Origin: Toxonevra muliebris
Taxonomy: Eukaryota; Arthropoda; Insecta; Diptera; Pallopteridae
Reading direction: 5' to 3'
DNA length: 64,000 nucleotides
Assembly (NCBI GenBank): GCA_963691655.1
Contig: OY829328.1
Span: 78,372,400-78,436,399 of the forward strand
Below, piece after piece: positions 45,916 to 55,960 of this stretch. The notes under the pieces are model-generated. The model saw nothing but the letters and a program-made list of their open reading frames with translations, did not search any database and was not told the DNA's origin. Made by a program: the position numbers and the translations under genes. Every line of letters begins with the position of its first letter. Within the stretch, counting starts at the first letter, position 1.

Positions 45916-45927
45916 ATACTTTAAGTA

Positions 45928-46670
45928 AGTATTTCAAAACATAAAATATCATTTATTCATTTACTTTAATTCAAAATTTTTACAAGTTTCAATACAATAA
46001 AATAAAATAAGTTAATTAAACATCTTGAACACTGCTCGGCTTTTCGCACTTTCTAATCAAGTAAAAACATAAGAGTAAAATAATGCAAGCGGTAAATAAA
46101 CCTAAATTATGGAATAGAAATAAAAAAAATTCTTTAAAAATTATGCAATTGTAGAATTAGAGCAGTGAGTGAGATAAGTAATCTTTAATCGTATCTATGA
46201 AAAAAGAACGGCCTTTTGAGCTTTTCTAAATTTAAATCATTTTACAAAAGCATAACACGTAATTCTGAATTTTCGAGAATGAGATCTTTTGAGCTTTCCA
46301 CAACTTAAGATATTGCAAAAAAAAAAAAATAAATAAAATGAGTTCCTTCCGCACTCATCACATTTTTTTTTTTTTTTAATTCAATTAAATTTACAGCCTA
46401 AATTTAAACGATTTTTTTTGTTTATTTAACAAACTAATATTTAATTTATATTTATTAGCTGAATAAATCAGAACTTAGATAATATAAATTAAATAGAATA
46501 TATGCAGAAAATATTTCAATCATCTCTCAAGAACTCTAAAGGAAAGAATATGAAATGCCAATGAGCAGAAAATTTTATTTGGCGACAGGCAATGAATAAG
46601 TTAAACAGAACTTTTCAGTTTCAATTTGGGAGAAAGCAGTCGACAGAAACAGTTTCAGATAAAAAAAGAC
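45928..46670. other. AT-rich spacer
   Basis: No gene or element end recognised. Confidence 0.5.
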
Positions 46671-46899
46671 TAAAGTGAGGAACAGAATGTGAAGCTGAAG
46701 CGTAAAGTAACAATCTGTTAAAAGTTAAATGTATACATTGTCATTGCAATTAAACACAATGGGTGCGTTTTTCGGGTGCAAAATGAAAAAATCTGCCTCC
46801 AAAGTGCGTCAGAAACGCGTCGCTGAGTGAAAATGTATACATTTTACCTTTAACAAATTGTTATTTCACGCTTTAGCTTCACATTCTGTTCCTCACTTA
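46671..46899. mobile_element. 229-bp MITE with about 70-bp inverted arms
   Basis: The left arm begins TAAAGTGAGGAACAGAATGT and the right arm is its inverse, ending ACATTCTGTTCCTCACTTA. The arms run through GTGAAGC, AAGCGT, TAACAA and TGTATACATT on each side, with about 85% identity. The middle (46745-46830) is unique, with GGGTGCGTTTTTCGGGTGC. No coding. The target duplication is not clear. Confidence 0.88.
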
Positions 46900-47050
46900 A
46901 AATAAGTCCCTTCTGCACTCGTCACATGATATGATAACATAATTTAAGCATTATTGTTTATTTCATTAGTAAGCTTAAGGTTTTTTTTTGCACATGAGCA
47001 TAAGAATTGGCATTAAAACGTTAAGCTTTCACAATATGACATACAAATGA

Positions 47051-47140
47051 AAAGCTCAAAAGCTTTTCACACATGTTAAAGCTCAAAAGCTTTTCACACA
47101 TGTTAAAGCTCAAAAGCTTTTCACACATGTTAAAGCTCAA
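47051..47140. repeat. 27-bp tandem repeat, 3.3 units
   Basis: Exact copies of AAAGCTCAAAAGCTTTTCAC plus ACATGTT begin at 47051, 47078, 47105 and (partial) 47132. The repeat lies just downstream of the host gene stop codon at 47173, so it may be in its 3' UTR. Confidence 0.9.
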
Positions 47141-47172
47141 ACAGACAACGTTCTTTATCACTCAGTTTGTTT

Positions 47173-47322
47173 TTAACTATTATTACCTGATGATATCAAA
47201 TTTGCTATCATGAGATCATTAAAATGTACTTTAAGTACCGCATAAACAATATGCAATGTAAAATCGAAAATTACATATACTGTTATTCCAGTGGCACTCA
47301 CAATTATCCAACTCTGTAAATT
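47173..47322 (-). CDS. host gene, last visible exon (membrane protein)
   Basis: A splice acceptor (T-run then GTAG) ends at 47323, and the exon starts at 47322. It encodes NLQSWIIVSATGITVYVIF and continues with a hydrophobic helix (HIVYAVL) to a TAA at 47173-47175. The word TCATCAGGTAATA near the end also looks like a splice donor, so the last codons may be intron. The frame joins in phase 0 with the exon at 47390-47472. I do not recognise the family. Short introns of about 67 bp and the even frame across three exons make this the best host gene candidate in the window. Confidence 0.6.
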   Translation of the reverse strand, partial: NLQSWIIVSATGITVYVIFDFTLHIVYAVLKVHFNDLMIANLISSGNNS

Positions 47323-47389
47323 CTACAAAAAAAAAAAACCAAAAAAAAAGTATAAGCAACCCAAAACAAATACATAATGATATAGAAAC

Positions 47390-47472
47390 CTTCACTGTAC
47401 CGCGCAGAAAACCGAATCCCAAAAGTAGCCCAGCAAGATTTGACAACGCCGAGTACCACGGATACCAATTTC
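47390..47472 (-). CDS. host gene, middle exon (membrane protein)
   Basis: Acceptor CCCTAAAG ends at 47473 and the donor is GTTTCT at 47389; an alternative GTGAAG donor six bases earlier also keeps the frame. The exon encodes NWYPWYSALSNLAGLLLGFG followed by FLRGTVK, with a hydrophobic Leu/Gly helix. It is joined in phase 1 to the upstream exon through a split glycine codon. The intron between them (47539-47473) is 67 bp with a GTAAAA donor. Function unknown; a multi-pass membrane protein is inferred from the helices. Confidence 0.62.
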
Positions 47473-47539
47473 CTTTAGGGGAAATATGAAAATATGAAGG
47501 AAGTTGAAATTTTGTAAAATTATTATTTTTTTTTTTTAC

Positions 47540-47665
47540 CTTTATTGACTTCAACGGGATGTTTGCTTTTATGAATTATATATGGTATGGAAAATAAAAC
47601 CATAAGCGCTGATTTCACCATGAAGAATATACCAACACCCATAACCAATATTCTAGCACGCACAA
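47540..47665 (-). CDS. host gene, upstream visible exon (membrane protein)
   Basis: The exon ends at 47540 before GTAAAA. It encodes VVRARILVMGVGIFFMVKSA, then LMVLFSIPYIIHKS and KHPVEVNK, one long or two short transmembrane helices followed by a basic loop. The proposed acceptor (ACATCAG, 47666) lacks a good pyrimidine tract. A much stronger acceptor (CTCTCTTTCAG) lies upstream at about 47830. It is followed by a short DSNACA-coding stretch and a GTGTGA donor in a compatible phase, so a microexon of about 22 bases is possible. The 5' exons were not found. Confidence 0.55.
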
Positions 47666-48037
47666 CTGATGTTTGATATTTGATTGTTGTGATTTTTTTT
47701 AACAAAGAAATGACAAAAATTGGAAGTTTCAATAAAAATTATATGTAAAAATTTTTTGAAATTAAATTCCAAGTTCATATTATTAATGTAGCTGTTCACA
47801 CTGGCGCAAGCATTAGAGTCTGTCTGAAAGAGAGAGGTAGAAAAAATAGGTAGCTGCAAAAATACAGGCGACTTTCTATCTCTTTCTTGGGAATACCCAA
47901 AATATATTCAACTAATAAAACTTTCACCCTTCAGTAAAATCATTTGGATGCACGACTATGTAATAGTTTTATTCTATCACTATTATTCTAATGCCACTTA
48001 TTAATTGCAAGTGAAAATTCAATTTAATTTACATATA

Positions 48038-48112
48038 AGGAGTGAGATCGAAAAAATCTTAACATATATAAAATTCAATAATTTTTAAACGGTTGATCTT
48101 AGAGTTTTGATT
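48038..48112. mobile_element. fragment of the DD37E element, left end only
   Basis: Seventy-five bases identical to 9710-9784, starting at the inverted end AGGAGTGAGATCGAAAAAAT after a TA (48036-48037), and breaking off in a T run. The rest of the element is absent here. Confidence 0.88.
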
Positions 48113-49083
48113 TTTTTTTTATTTAATTGATAGATAATATTTTACAAATTACAGAAAAATATAACTGTTATAGTTCTAACCACTATTTATGAACTCGTGG
48201 ACCCAAGGCCGTATTTAGGGGGAGTTTTGGGGGCTCTGAACCCCTCCCCGCCTCCCCCTCCTCCCCCCGAAATGTGGAAACTTTCTTCTATTTTTTGATA
48301 TTAATTGCCAGTGGATGAAAAAAAAGTCAAAATAAAACCTATTGAACAATTTTTAAATATTTTTTACTTCCATCGGTTTCTTTCTAAAAAGTCAAATATA
48401 TATAAAAAAAAAACTTGAAATCTTAGTTACACTATGCGACCAGATCCGATTTGTTTTCTTTGACATGAGGTTTGACTTTGGATACAAAAAGAGAAGGCGA
48501 TAATGAGCAATTCTGCATTTATAGTTTTTCCAGGTCAGTAACTTTTTTTGATTTACAGTTTCGGGCTTAGGGCTCATTTGGAAAGGCATGATTCAGCTTA
48601 TAATTTCTGGATTTCTAAGTTTGTAGCACACCAGTGTTCAGCTCTCCAATTTCAAAAAAATTACCAAAAATTCTATTTTAGGGTTTTCCATCCCATTTTT
48701 ACTAAAACGTGGCTTGATGGGAAATTTTTGACCTCAGATTCGTGTTCAGTATCAAAAATTCATTCACAAACACTAGGAATCATTTTATTTGCAAAGCCCA
48801 TGTAGGGCAGTAGTAGTAGATCAGCTCCAAAGTTTTAGGAAACAATCTTAAAATGTAATAAATTCTTTAACCCATTATTGCTCAGAGCACCCCGACTTGG
48901 AAGACCTCTTTCGATGCAGTAACTGTACGAATTTCGGGAATATAAGCCAACCTCATCCGGATTCCTTATCATGGTCCGAATTCCCACTAATAATCATTTG
49001 AAAAAAATGAGCCTCTGACTATTTTTAGTATTTTTGGTAATTATTTTGAGGTCGGGCTCATCATCAGTAATGGCAAGTCAATG
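48113..49083. other. unassigned DNA, possible worn element end
   Basis: A C-rich stretch at 48243-48270 follows AAGGCCGTATTTAGGGGGAG. At 49100-49147 the plus strand reads CCCTCCGAAAAAAAATCCTG and CTACCGCCCTGCA. The two could be diverged inverted ends of one element, but no target duplication was found. No gene. Confidence 0.4.
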
Positions 49084-50110
49084 TCAATTTTCTTCGAATG
49101 AATACCTCTTCGCCCCCTCCGAAAAAAAATCCTGGCTACCGCCCTGCATGCACCTTTTTTGGTAAGCCTTCCACTTGAGATTTGATAGTTGTTTCAGACA
49201 CCTTTTTGGAACAGTTTGCCCCTTTTTGGAACGTTTAGGCATTGGTGGCATGCTAACGCTTCCACCTGTGGCCTGGTCTGTTGGCTTCTTCTTTTGGCAC
49301 GAGGTGGTAGTGGCGTTCATCTTCCCGAATTTTGCCACAACCTTCTCGTGCTTCTTAATAAGATTCTTCTCCATTTTTGTAGAGGAAGAATGATCTTTAA
49401 CCCTCATTTTTCGAAGGTAGTAAGCCGAGGGCTTGTAGCCATTTTTGGCCCGTGGTTCTCAACTTACCACCTTCCTTGACTCCTTAGCCGGCGCCGAAGT
49501 TGCAGGTACCGGAGACTAGGGAGTACCACTTAGCAACTGCATCTCAACTTCCGAACCAATGTCATCGACGTTGCTGACCTGCGATAACGAATCATCATCG
49601 GTTGCGGTGTCGATGCGTAGGTTCGAAAGCTGGGATCCAATGCCGCGATCCTCACCGATTTCTATCACCACGCCTTCCTGCCTGCTCTGAGCTGGTCTGA
49701 AAACACTCTCCCCTTCCCTCCCAATAGCATTGGTAGACTACGCAGCTAGGGGTATCGCCGCACAGCCTAAGAGGTCGCTGGATATCGATGCCAGGTGGCG
49801 CTCTCGCCCTCTACTTACCGCCGGTACTGGGGGTCCTATTCCTTGCACTGTACAATCTTCCTTTAAAAACTCACCCTCGGTTAAAAACATACTCCTCCTC
49901 CCTGTGGGATTTCGTACTCGACGGTCCCTGACCTGGAGAACAGACGTCGTTGTGTGCCGTCCCTAACATGGAGAACACAGACGCACACTGGGTAGGACTT
50001 TGTTCATTGCTCATCAGCTGGCCTGCCTGACATGGGTACCCCTATCAGGAGGTCAGCCTAAGGCTGCCCCCCGGCCAGTACATCCCGACAAATCACTGCA
50101 ATTTAAGCCC
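49084..50110 (-). pseudogene. probable LINE ORF1 (gag-like) N-terminal region with 5' leader
   Basis: This stretch is more GC-rich than its neighbours. The minus frame reads IGEDRGIGSQLSNLRIDTAT, then VDDIGSEVEMQLLSGTP, a stop, SPVPATSAPAKESRKVV, a stop, KNGYKPSAYYLRKMRVKD, and a basic Lys-rich region (EKNLIKKHEKVVAKFGKM, MPKRSKKGQ). Such acidic then basic low-complexity leaders are typical of the nucleic-acid-binding ORF1 of I/R1-type LINEs. The GC-rich leader with GTCGTGGTGTGGGGGC near 50110 fits a LINE 5' end. The zinc knuckles are missing, so the assignment is tentative. Confidence 0.45.
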
Positions 50111-50130
50111 CCACACCACGACAAGGTGCC

Positions 50131-50737
50131 TACCTTGCAAGATAAAAAGATGCTGAATAAATCATCACAATTTTAAAATTTGTCTAGTATTTCTTAGTAA
50201 CCACAAAAATCTATTTTCTAATTGCAAACAAAATAATGAAAATAGTTTTCCTTTCTTGGTAATCGAATTATTTAAGTATGTCTGCGTTCATTAGACACAA
50301 TTGGCCAATTGTTTGCGCATACATATGCACACACTCACGCACACACATTCACCATTAAAATCCTTTAGTTTGAATTGAAGCTCCATTCAAATGCAAATAT
50401 TTAATTTAATTTTCAATTGAGTTGATAAGTAAATCTTACTATGTACTTCTACATACATTGGAGAAATTGATTTAATGAAATTTTAATTGCTTTCTCATTG
50501 AAAAGACAAAAATGAAGAAAAGGTAAGGGTGGTTCTAGATTTTTTGTATGTGTTGAGGATCCTCTGGAGGGACCTTTCATCGACCTGGATTAAGTGCTCC
50601 CTGCACCACCATCACCACTTCCACCATCGTCGTTTCGCGACGATATATATATAAATAGTAGATTTATTGAATTTTGAGTTTCCCCCATAAGGGCTTAGAA
50701 TACCACTCTGTATTTTTCTATTACAATATAACATATA
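50131..50737. other. AT-rich spacer
   Basis: No gene or element end recognised; a CACACACTCACGCACACACA-like tract lies near 50330. Confidence 0.5.
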
Positions 50738-50739
50738 TA

Positions 50740-51936
50740 CAGGGTGACAATTGTAAAGTGACGCAAGTTTAATACTCTGCAGCAAGCTTTGCCATTTACC
50801 GTTACTTTAATTTAAAAAGCAAATTCATTCATCATTGGCTTTGCTTTTAATTTCATTTGAATTTTTGTTATTACATTTTGAAATTTCCATAAAAATGGAC
50901 AAGGAAAATATTCGTCGTGAAATTATGAAATTTCATTTGGCAAATTATAGTAGCCGTCAAATTGCAAAGGCTTTAAATTTGTCAAGTCGTACGGTAGACC
51001 GAGCTATTATTCGATATAATGAAACTGGGGGTTTTGGAGATAGAGACCGGGGAAAATTTTCAACAGTTGCCACTACTGGTTTAACAGAAAAAAATCGTAA
51101 ACGAATCAAGCGAAATCCAAGGCGCTCAATGAGAAAAATCGCTAAGGAAGTGGGAGTAAACCGTGAAACAGTGCGAATCATTGCAAAATCAAAGCTTAAT
51201 CTTAAGCCGTACAAGCTCCGAAAAGCTCAAGATCTGACACAAAAAAAGAAAGATTTGCGACTGCAAAGATGCAAGGCGTTGCTACGCTCGTCCGTGTTAA
51301 AAAATGTTGAAAATATCTTGTTTACAGATGAAAAAATTTTCACGGTTGAACAACATTTCAATGCGCAAAATGACCGAATGTGGCTAACATCATAATCGCA
51401 ACAAAATAGGACTTTTGGCTGAGTTCAAAAGCCAGCTTCCGTTATGGTATGGGCTGGAGTTGCCGCTAATGCCAGAACCCCTCTAATATTCATTGAAGAG
51501 GGTATTAAAATTGACCAGGTTGCTTATCGGAGCATTTTAAATGAACATGTTCTTCCCTGGACCCAAGATACATTTGGAAATGAAAACTGAACTTTCCAGC
51601 AAAATTCTGCACCTTCCCACATGGCAAAATTAACGCAAACATGGATAAAAGACAATTTTTCTAGATTCATAACATCTCAAGCATGGCCACCATACTCCCC
51701 AGACTTGAATCCAATGGACTACTCTATTTGGAGTATTTTAGAGAGTAAGGCTTGTGCATCTCAACACCACAGTCTGGAGTCGCTGACAAATTCATTAGAG
51801 AAAGCCTGGACTGAAATTGATCAGGAAGTCCTGCTTATATATTCAGCAATGTTAACACTTAATTGTACTTAATGGAAGTACGTCCTTTTGAAAATAACTG
51901 CTGAAATGTGTGCGTCACTTTACGATTGTCACCCTG
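50740..51936 (+). mobile_element. Tc1/mariner DD37D element, complete ends (1197 bp)
   Basis: The inverted ends are CAGGGTGACAATTGTAAAGT and its near inverse ACTTTACGATTGTCACCCTG, 26 bp with one mismatch. TA flanks both sides (50738-50739 and 51937-51938). A single transposase frame fills the element. Both ends look functional, so it could still be moved by an active relative. Confidence 0.93.
50895..51872 (+). pseudogene. DD37D transposase with three in-frame stops
   Basis: The start is the ATG at 50895 (MDKENIRREIMKFHLANYSS). Two helix-turn-helix segments follow (SSRQIAKALNLSSRTVDRAI and SMRKIAKEVGVNRETVRIIA), then FTDEKIFTVEQHFN with the first catalytic aspartate. Stops interrupt the same frame at 51393 (TAA), 51420 (TGA) and 51588 (TGA); no frameshift is needed across about 325 codons. 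Both TGA codons sit where relatives have tryptophan (FGxVQKPASVMVW and NENxTFQQ). The second catalytic aspartate is asparagine (QQNSAPSH). The third lies in SPDLNPMDYSIW, 37 residues further on. The frame ends at 51872. Confidence 0.93.
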
Positions 51937-51938
51937 TA

Positions 51939-54110
51939 TATACTCTCACTATCCTGTAATAGATTCTCTCAAATCATGGCATTATACCAATTTCTAGTCG
52001 CATAAAATCCCATGACTTGAGAAAACCTATTTTAGTCTTTGAGTACCTCTTGCTCATGCAAAATTAAGTTCAATAAAGCACACACTCGGTGTTAAATATT
52101 CCTTTTTTCTCAAAACCAACTTTCTTTTTATTTCAAATCTAGCTTTGCTCATTTTCAGTCTGTTTACAACTCAAAGCCCCTACAAATTCGTACAGTATGT
52201 GTGTATCTTCAAAAAGTTTATTTAAATCAGCTTGTCTAGGAGATATATCGGGAATGGGGCTTTATGCTCTTGCAGCCACAACTGATATATCTAAGTGTCC
52301 CGGAAAACTCATGGAACACGTTCAGCGAGTCGAGAAAGCCGTCAGATATAAAACAGTTAGAGTCACTTATAAAAAATATGTGCAAGTATCTAGAAATTCA
52401 CGTGAACTACAATTTGGACATTAGTTCTCGGAAATTTATACATTCTATGGAACTCGACCAGCCTCATACTCCTTGCTGAGACACATTTGTTCCAATGCTT
52501 ATTAAACTTTATAAACATTTACTTCTCAATGCTTATGGGCTTAGCAACATATTTCACTCCAGCAACATTTTGGCTTAGCAACATTATACTGTATGGCAAC
52601 ATTTAGGTACAACAAGGCATTGTAAATTTCAAACAAGTTGCTCAACATGTTTGAGTTGCTGTTGAGACCAACACTAAACATATTGCAACAAGAATCATCC
52701 CCAAAAAGCAAAGAAAATGGTTGCATGTGCAACATGCTCGTAAGACAAATAAAAACAACAACAACAAAAAAACTGGCAAAATAAATACACGCAGCTACAA
52801 TAACGACAACAAACGATGAAACCGATAAAACGATGAAGCCAATTGACAACAGATTTATTTGAGCTTAAAAACAGTTTACGTTTCGCCGTTATCCGCGTTG
52901 GTCGTATAAAAGTTGCGAAAGGTAGGTGCGTTTTCTAAGCCGGTTTTCGTGTAGCAGCTACTTATTTTTTGGCTGGAAAGAAAATTTACGTAAGGAAAAT
53001 GAAAGAAAAGTTGAACAACTGAAAACCACTAAAGAAAAAATGCAAAAAAATAAATAACTGAAAAATTTTAATTTGCATAAAATTACAAACACAAAAAGAG
53101 AGAAAGAAATAATAGCTGAAGTAAAAAAAAAAACAAAAATAAACATGAGAAATGGCAATAAAACTACAGCAATAAAAAATTACATAAAAATGTCAAGTTC
53201 AACGCGTTCATTCATGCAAAATCACGTGTGAGCGAACTAGTAGCAGCAGCAGCAGCAGCGAAAAAGTGCGTAAAAATATAATGCAAAAACAAAATACAAT
53301 TTAGTTTTTATTACATTTTCGTTTAGTTGTTTTGTTTTTGCTTTACTTTGTTTATGATTTTACAACAAAAAAAGAAGAAGAAAAACTACCGTATTAATGT
53401 TGACACAAAGATGATACACGAGACAGCAGTAACAACACAAACAACAACAACGAGGAAACTAAAGTGACAAGTGCACGACGACACGCATCTGCTGTCATTT
53501 TAATCATACATGTGTGTGTGTTTCTTTTTGCTGCTTTTGATTCTTCTTTTTGTTGTTACTATTTCACCGGTTTTTGTTATTGTTTTCTTTTTCTTATTTC
53601 TGTTCTCATCAGCTACTGTCAGCAGCAGTACCGTTATAAAGTTTTCAATTTATTCATTGTTGTTGCTTTGTGTGGTTTTTGTTGTTGTTTTTATTTACAT
53701 AAATGACAAACTAAAGACAATTTTTTTTTATACTCTCTTAAAAATCGATACTCTTCTTTTTTCCGTGTTTTTTTCTCAGCCTCTCATTCTCTCAACTGGC
53801 AACATGTGCTTCTTTGTTGTTATTTAAATTTTTGTTCATAGAGTAATTTTCGTTTTTACTACGAATTCTTTCTCTCATTTGTCAAAGTGTAATGTGTTTT
53901 GTTGTTGTTTTATCTTTAATTTCATAATTAATTTTTGTATATAAACATTTCTATTTCATGTTCTTGCTCTCTCTTAGTTGGCTGCGTGTGTTGTTTTGTT
54001 TTTGTTTTTTTTTTCAGCCAGAGCTGCCACAATAGCAATTTCATTTACCGTTATCTTCGAAAATTCCAAATCTGAGTCTATATTACTTTAGGAATTGAAA
54101 TTTTATTAGC
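51939..54110. other. intergenic DNA, low complexity
   Basis: AGCAACATTT-like words recur at 52540-52680, and CAGCAG occurs at 53240-53258. T-rich hydrophobic frames at 53460-53830 are not gene-like. No gene is supported. Confidence 0.5.
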
Positions 54111-54114
54111 AAAT

Positions 54115-54268
54115 AATGAAATTATAAAACTTCGAATGTTGGTAACTAACTTATATAGATTCTAGCAATATTAAGAACTTTTATAAAATTCACTGACGAG
54201 GAGTCGTGGTTGATTCCGAAACGGCCGTCTAATTTGCCTGTCTCTACATACACGGACATGAACTAAAG
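54115..54268 (-). mobile_element. family X, copy 3
   Basis: The plus strand shows CACTGACGAGGAGTCGTGG and TTCCGAAACGGCCGTCTAAT, the inverse of the family X words at 5835-5875. It is more diverged than copy 1. Ends are not clear. Confidence 0.7.
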
Positions 54269-54269
54269 T

Positions 54270-54949
54270 AATGACTTTAAAAATTAAAACTTAGATTTAA
54301 TTTTCATAGTCTCCTAAAAAATCATAAATTGAAGGAATGGGGTCTGATTCAGAAAAATGATACAGTCGAGCATGCTTGAAGATTGTCTCATGACAAATCT
54401 CAACGTGTGGGAGCAAAAAACGGCGGTCTTCGGCATACTCGAAGGCAACCAAAGTATTTTGATTTTTGCCAATGGCTCGAAGATATACCTGACCGTGTAA
54501 ACGACTGTAAATGCCTTTCTACATTTCGAAGCAAACGTTTTTGAGTGAGCATAGCGCGGAAAATGAAAATTTTTTTGAATGAACAACAATGACAATTTAT
54601 AAAACATTACCCGAGCTATGGAAAATTAATAGCGAAATTTACAAAAACAAACGTATTCAAAAATAAAGCGTACGAAACGCTATTACAACAACAACAAAAG
54701 TAGAATACGAAATTTCATTTATAGCAACAGCTTCAGCGAATACCTACGCTTCTTTGACCGCTAGCGAGTTATGAGGGTCTCGCAACAAGCCTCAACCATC
54801 GAACAAAAAGTTAATAATTCCAGCGTACATGTCTTCGAGCACCGTCTTCGGACATGCTCGCCCATCTAAACGGCTCTTTATGTAGACTAGTTACAATGAG
54901 AAAAATACAACAACAAATATGTATATTGAACGGGTAGTGGTAGTTTCTT
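54270..54949. other. unassigned spacer
   Basis: No gene recognised. The 97-codon minus frame at 54314-54607 shows no known motif. Confidence 0.45.
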
Positions 54950-55250
54950 TCAACACCTCTATCCGTTGAAGAAATTTGAAATCTAAACCCTGTAATTCTG
55001 GGTTAGGTTAGGTTAGGTTGGAGTGGCTGTCGAGAGACACACTTAGGCCTGAAGGGCCCATTGTGATACCACATAGTTGGACCTACAGTTTAACGCCGAT
55101 TCCGAACGGCGCATTAATTCTGGGTTACGATTTCAAATATTAGTTGCTAATATAGAATGTTTAAGAGACTAAGAACTATCATTAAAACCACTGATGAGGA
55201 GTTGTGGCGGCTTCCGAAACGGCCACCTGATTTGCCTGTCTCTATATAGA
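54950..55250 (-). mobile_element. family X, copy 4, with a SINE-1/LINE tail inserted
   Basis: TTTCAACACCTCTATCCGTT at the left and CACTGATGAGGAGTTGTGG with TTCCGAAACGGCCACCTGAT at the right mark an inverted family X copy. It is split by 55006-55114. Copy 1 at 5763-5990 gives the unoccupied version of the same site. Confidence 0.8.
55006..55114 (-). mobile_element. SINE-1/LINE tail insertion with 13-bp target duplication
   Basis: GGTTAGGTTGGAGTGGCTGT, then TTAGGCCTGAAGGGCCCATT and ACAGTTTAACGCCGATTCCG. TAATTCTGGGTTA lies on both sides (54993-55005 and 55115-55127). This is a strongly 5'-truncated insertion that kept only the last 109 bp of the SINE or of its partner LINE; the shared tail cannot tell which. 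Confidence 0.88.
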
Positions 55251-55309
55251 CTGTTTTTATTTTGAACGAACGTTTATTATGCCTGTTAAATAACATTTAA
55301 TTATAACAA

Positions 55310-55445
55310 AAGTCGGCGACCTTGATAGCCAAGTGAGTAGCGCACTTTGCTTTCAACCGTGAGGTTGTCGGTTCGATTCCTGTCTCGGGCTGGCGCCTAA
55401 TTCTTAAGCCATTTCAAGTTGCTATTGGCATGAAGTAAATGGCTC
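55310..55445 (+). mobile_element. SINE-2, tRNA-derived, second family
   Basis: A tRNA-like head with A box TAGCCAAGTGAG (55326-55337) and an exact B box GGTTCGATTCC (55370-55380), 33 bases apart. It is followed by GGGCTGGCGCCTAATTCTTA and a tail through GCTCCTTCCGTAATAAGC. The T-stem pairs poorly and no acceptor stem forms, so it is not a working tRNA gene. Only one copy is seen in the window. Confidence 0.65.
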
Positions 55446-55495
55446 CTTCCGTAATAAGCACAACTCAATACGTTTGCCCAGAAATCTTATCAGTC

Positions 55496-55960
55496 ATATT
55501 AACTGTTTTCTTTGACTATCGTGGTGTTGCCCACACAAAATTGCTTTCGGATGGAAAAACAGTCAATAAAGAATATTATCTAGACGTTTGAAAGAGAGTA
55601 TCCGCCGCAAAAGACCATATTTATAAAAAAGCAATTCTTGGATTTTGCACCACGATAATGCAATGATTGTGAATGAAATTTTTATCAAAAACTCAACGAA
55701 TATCATCAAGAAGCTACTGCATTCGTTAGATATGCCCCCTGCTGACTTTTTTCTTTTTCCCAAACTCATTTTTACTTCATCTAATACGTTTCGAGTCGAT
55801 AGAAGTCATAAAGCGAAAATCGCTGTATGAATTCATGTCCATACCGGAAAATTCGTTCAAAAAGTGATCTGCATCTCCCACAGTCTTGCTCTAGCTACAC
55901 CGAACACTCGAATCAAAATTGTTGACATTTTCAGGTCATAATTAAAAATTTTGGTATATG
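55496..55960 (+). pseudogene. mariner transposase C-terminal remnant
   Basis: Reads FFDYRGVAHTKLLSDGKTVN and KEYYLDV, then after frameshifts the second catalytic site (LHHDNAMIVN type) and FIKNSTNI, then PPADFFLFPKL at the third site, and SIPENSFKK. Frames shift at about 55600 and the middle is shortened. The 5' half and both ends are missing. It belongs to a DD34D mariner lineage different from the two at 13846 and 40584. Confidence 0.75.

Noticed and set aside
48243..49147. A possible DNA transposon with ends near 48208 and 49147
   Set aside because: The two ends are only loosely similar and no target duplication was found, so I left it as unassigned DNA.
53464..53827. Overlapping hydrophobic plus-strand frames
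   Set aside because: Again T-rich DNA, with no conserved splice or start signals.
55001..55018. GGTTAGGTTAGGTTAGG as a telomere-type (TTAGG)n repeat
   Set aside because: The unit here is GGTTA at the 3' end of a LINE/SINE tail with its own target duplication; telomeric origin is not needed.
55310..55400. A possible functional tRNA gene
   Set aside because: The A and B boxes are good, but the T-stem is mispaired and there is no acceptor stem, so a SINE head is the better call.
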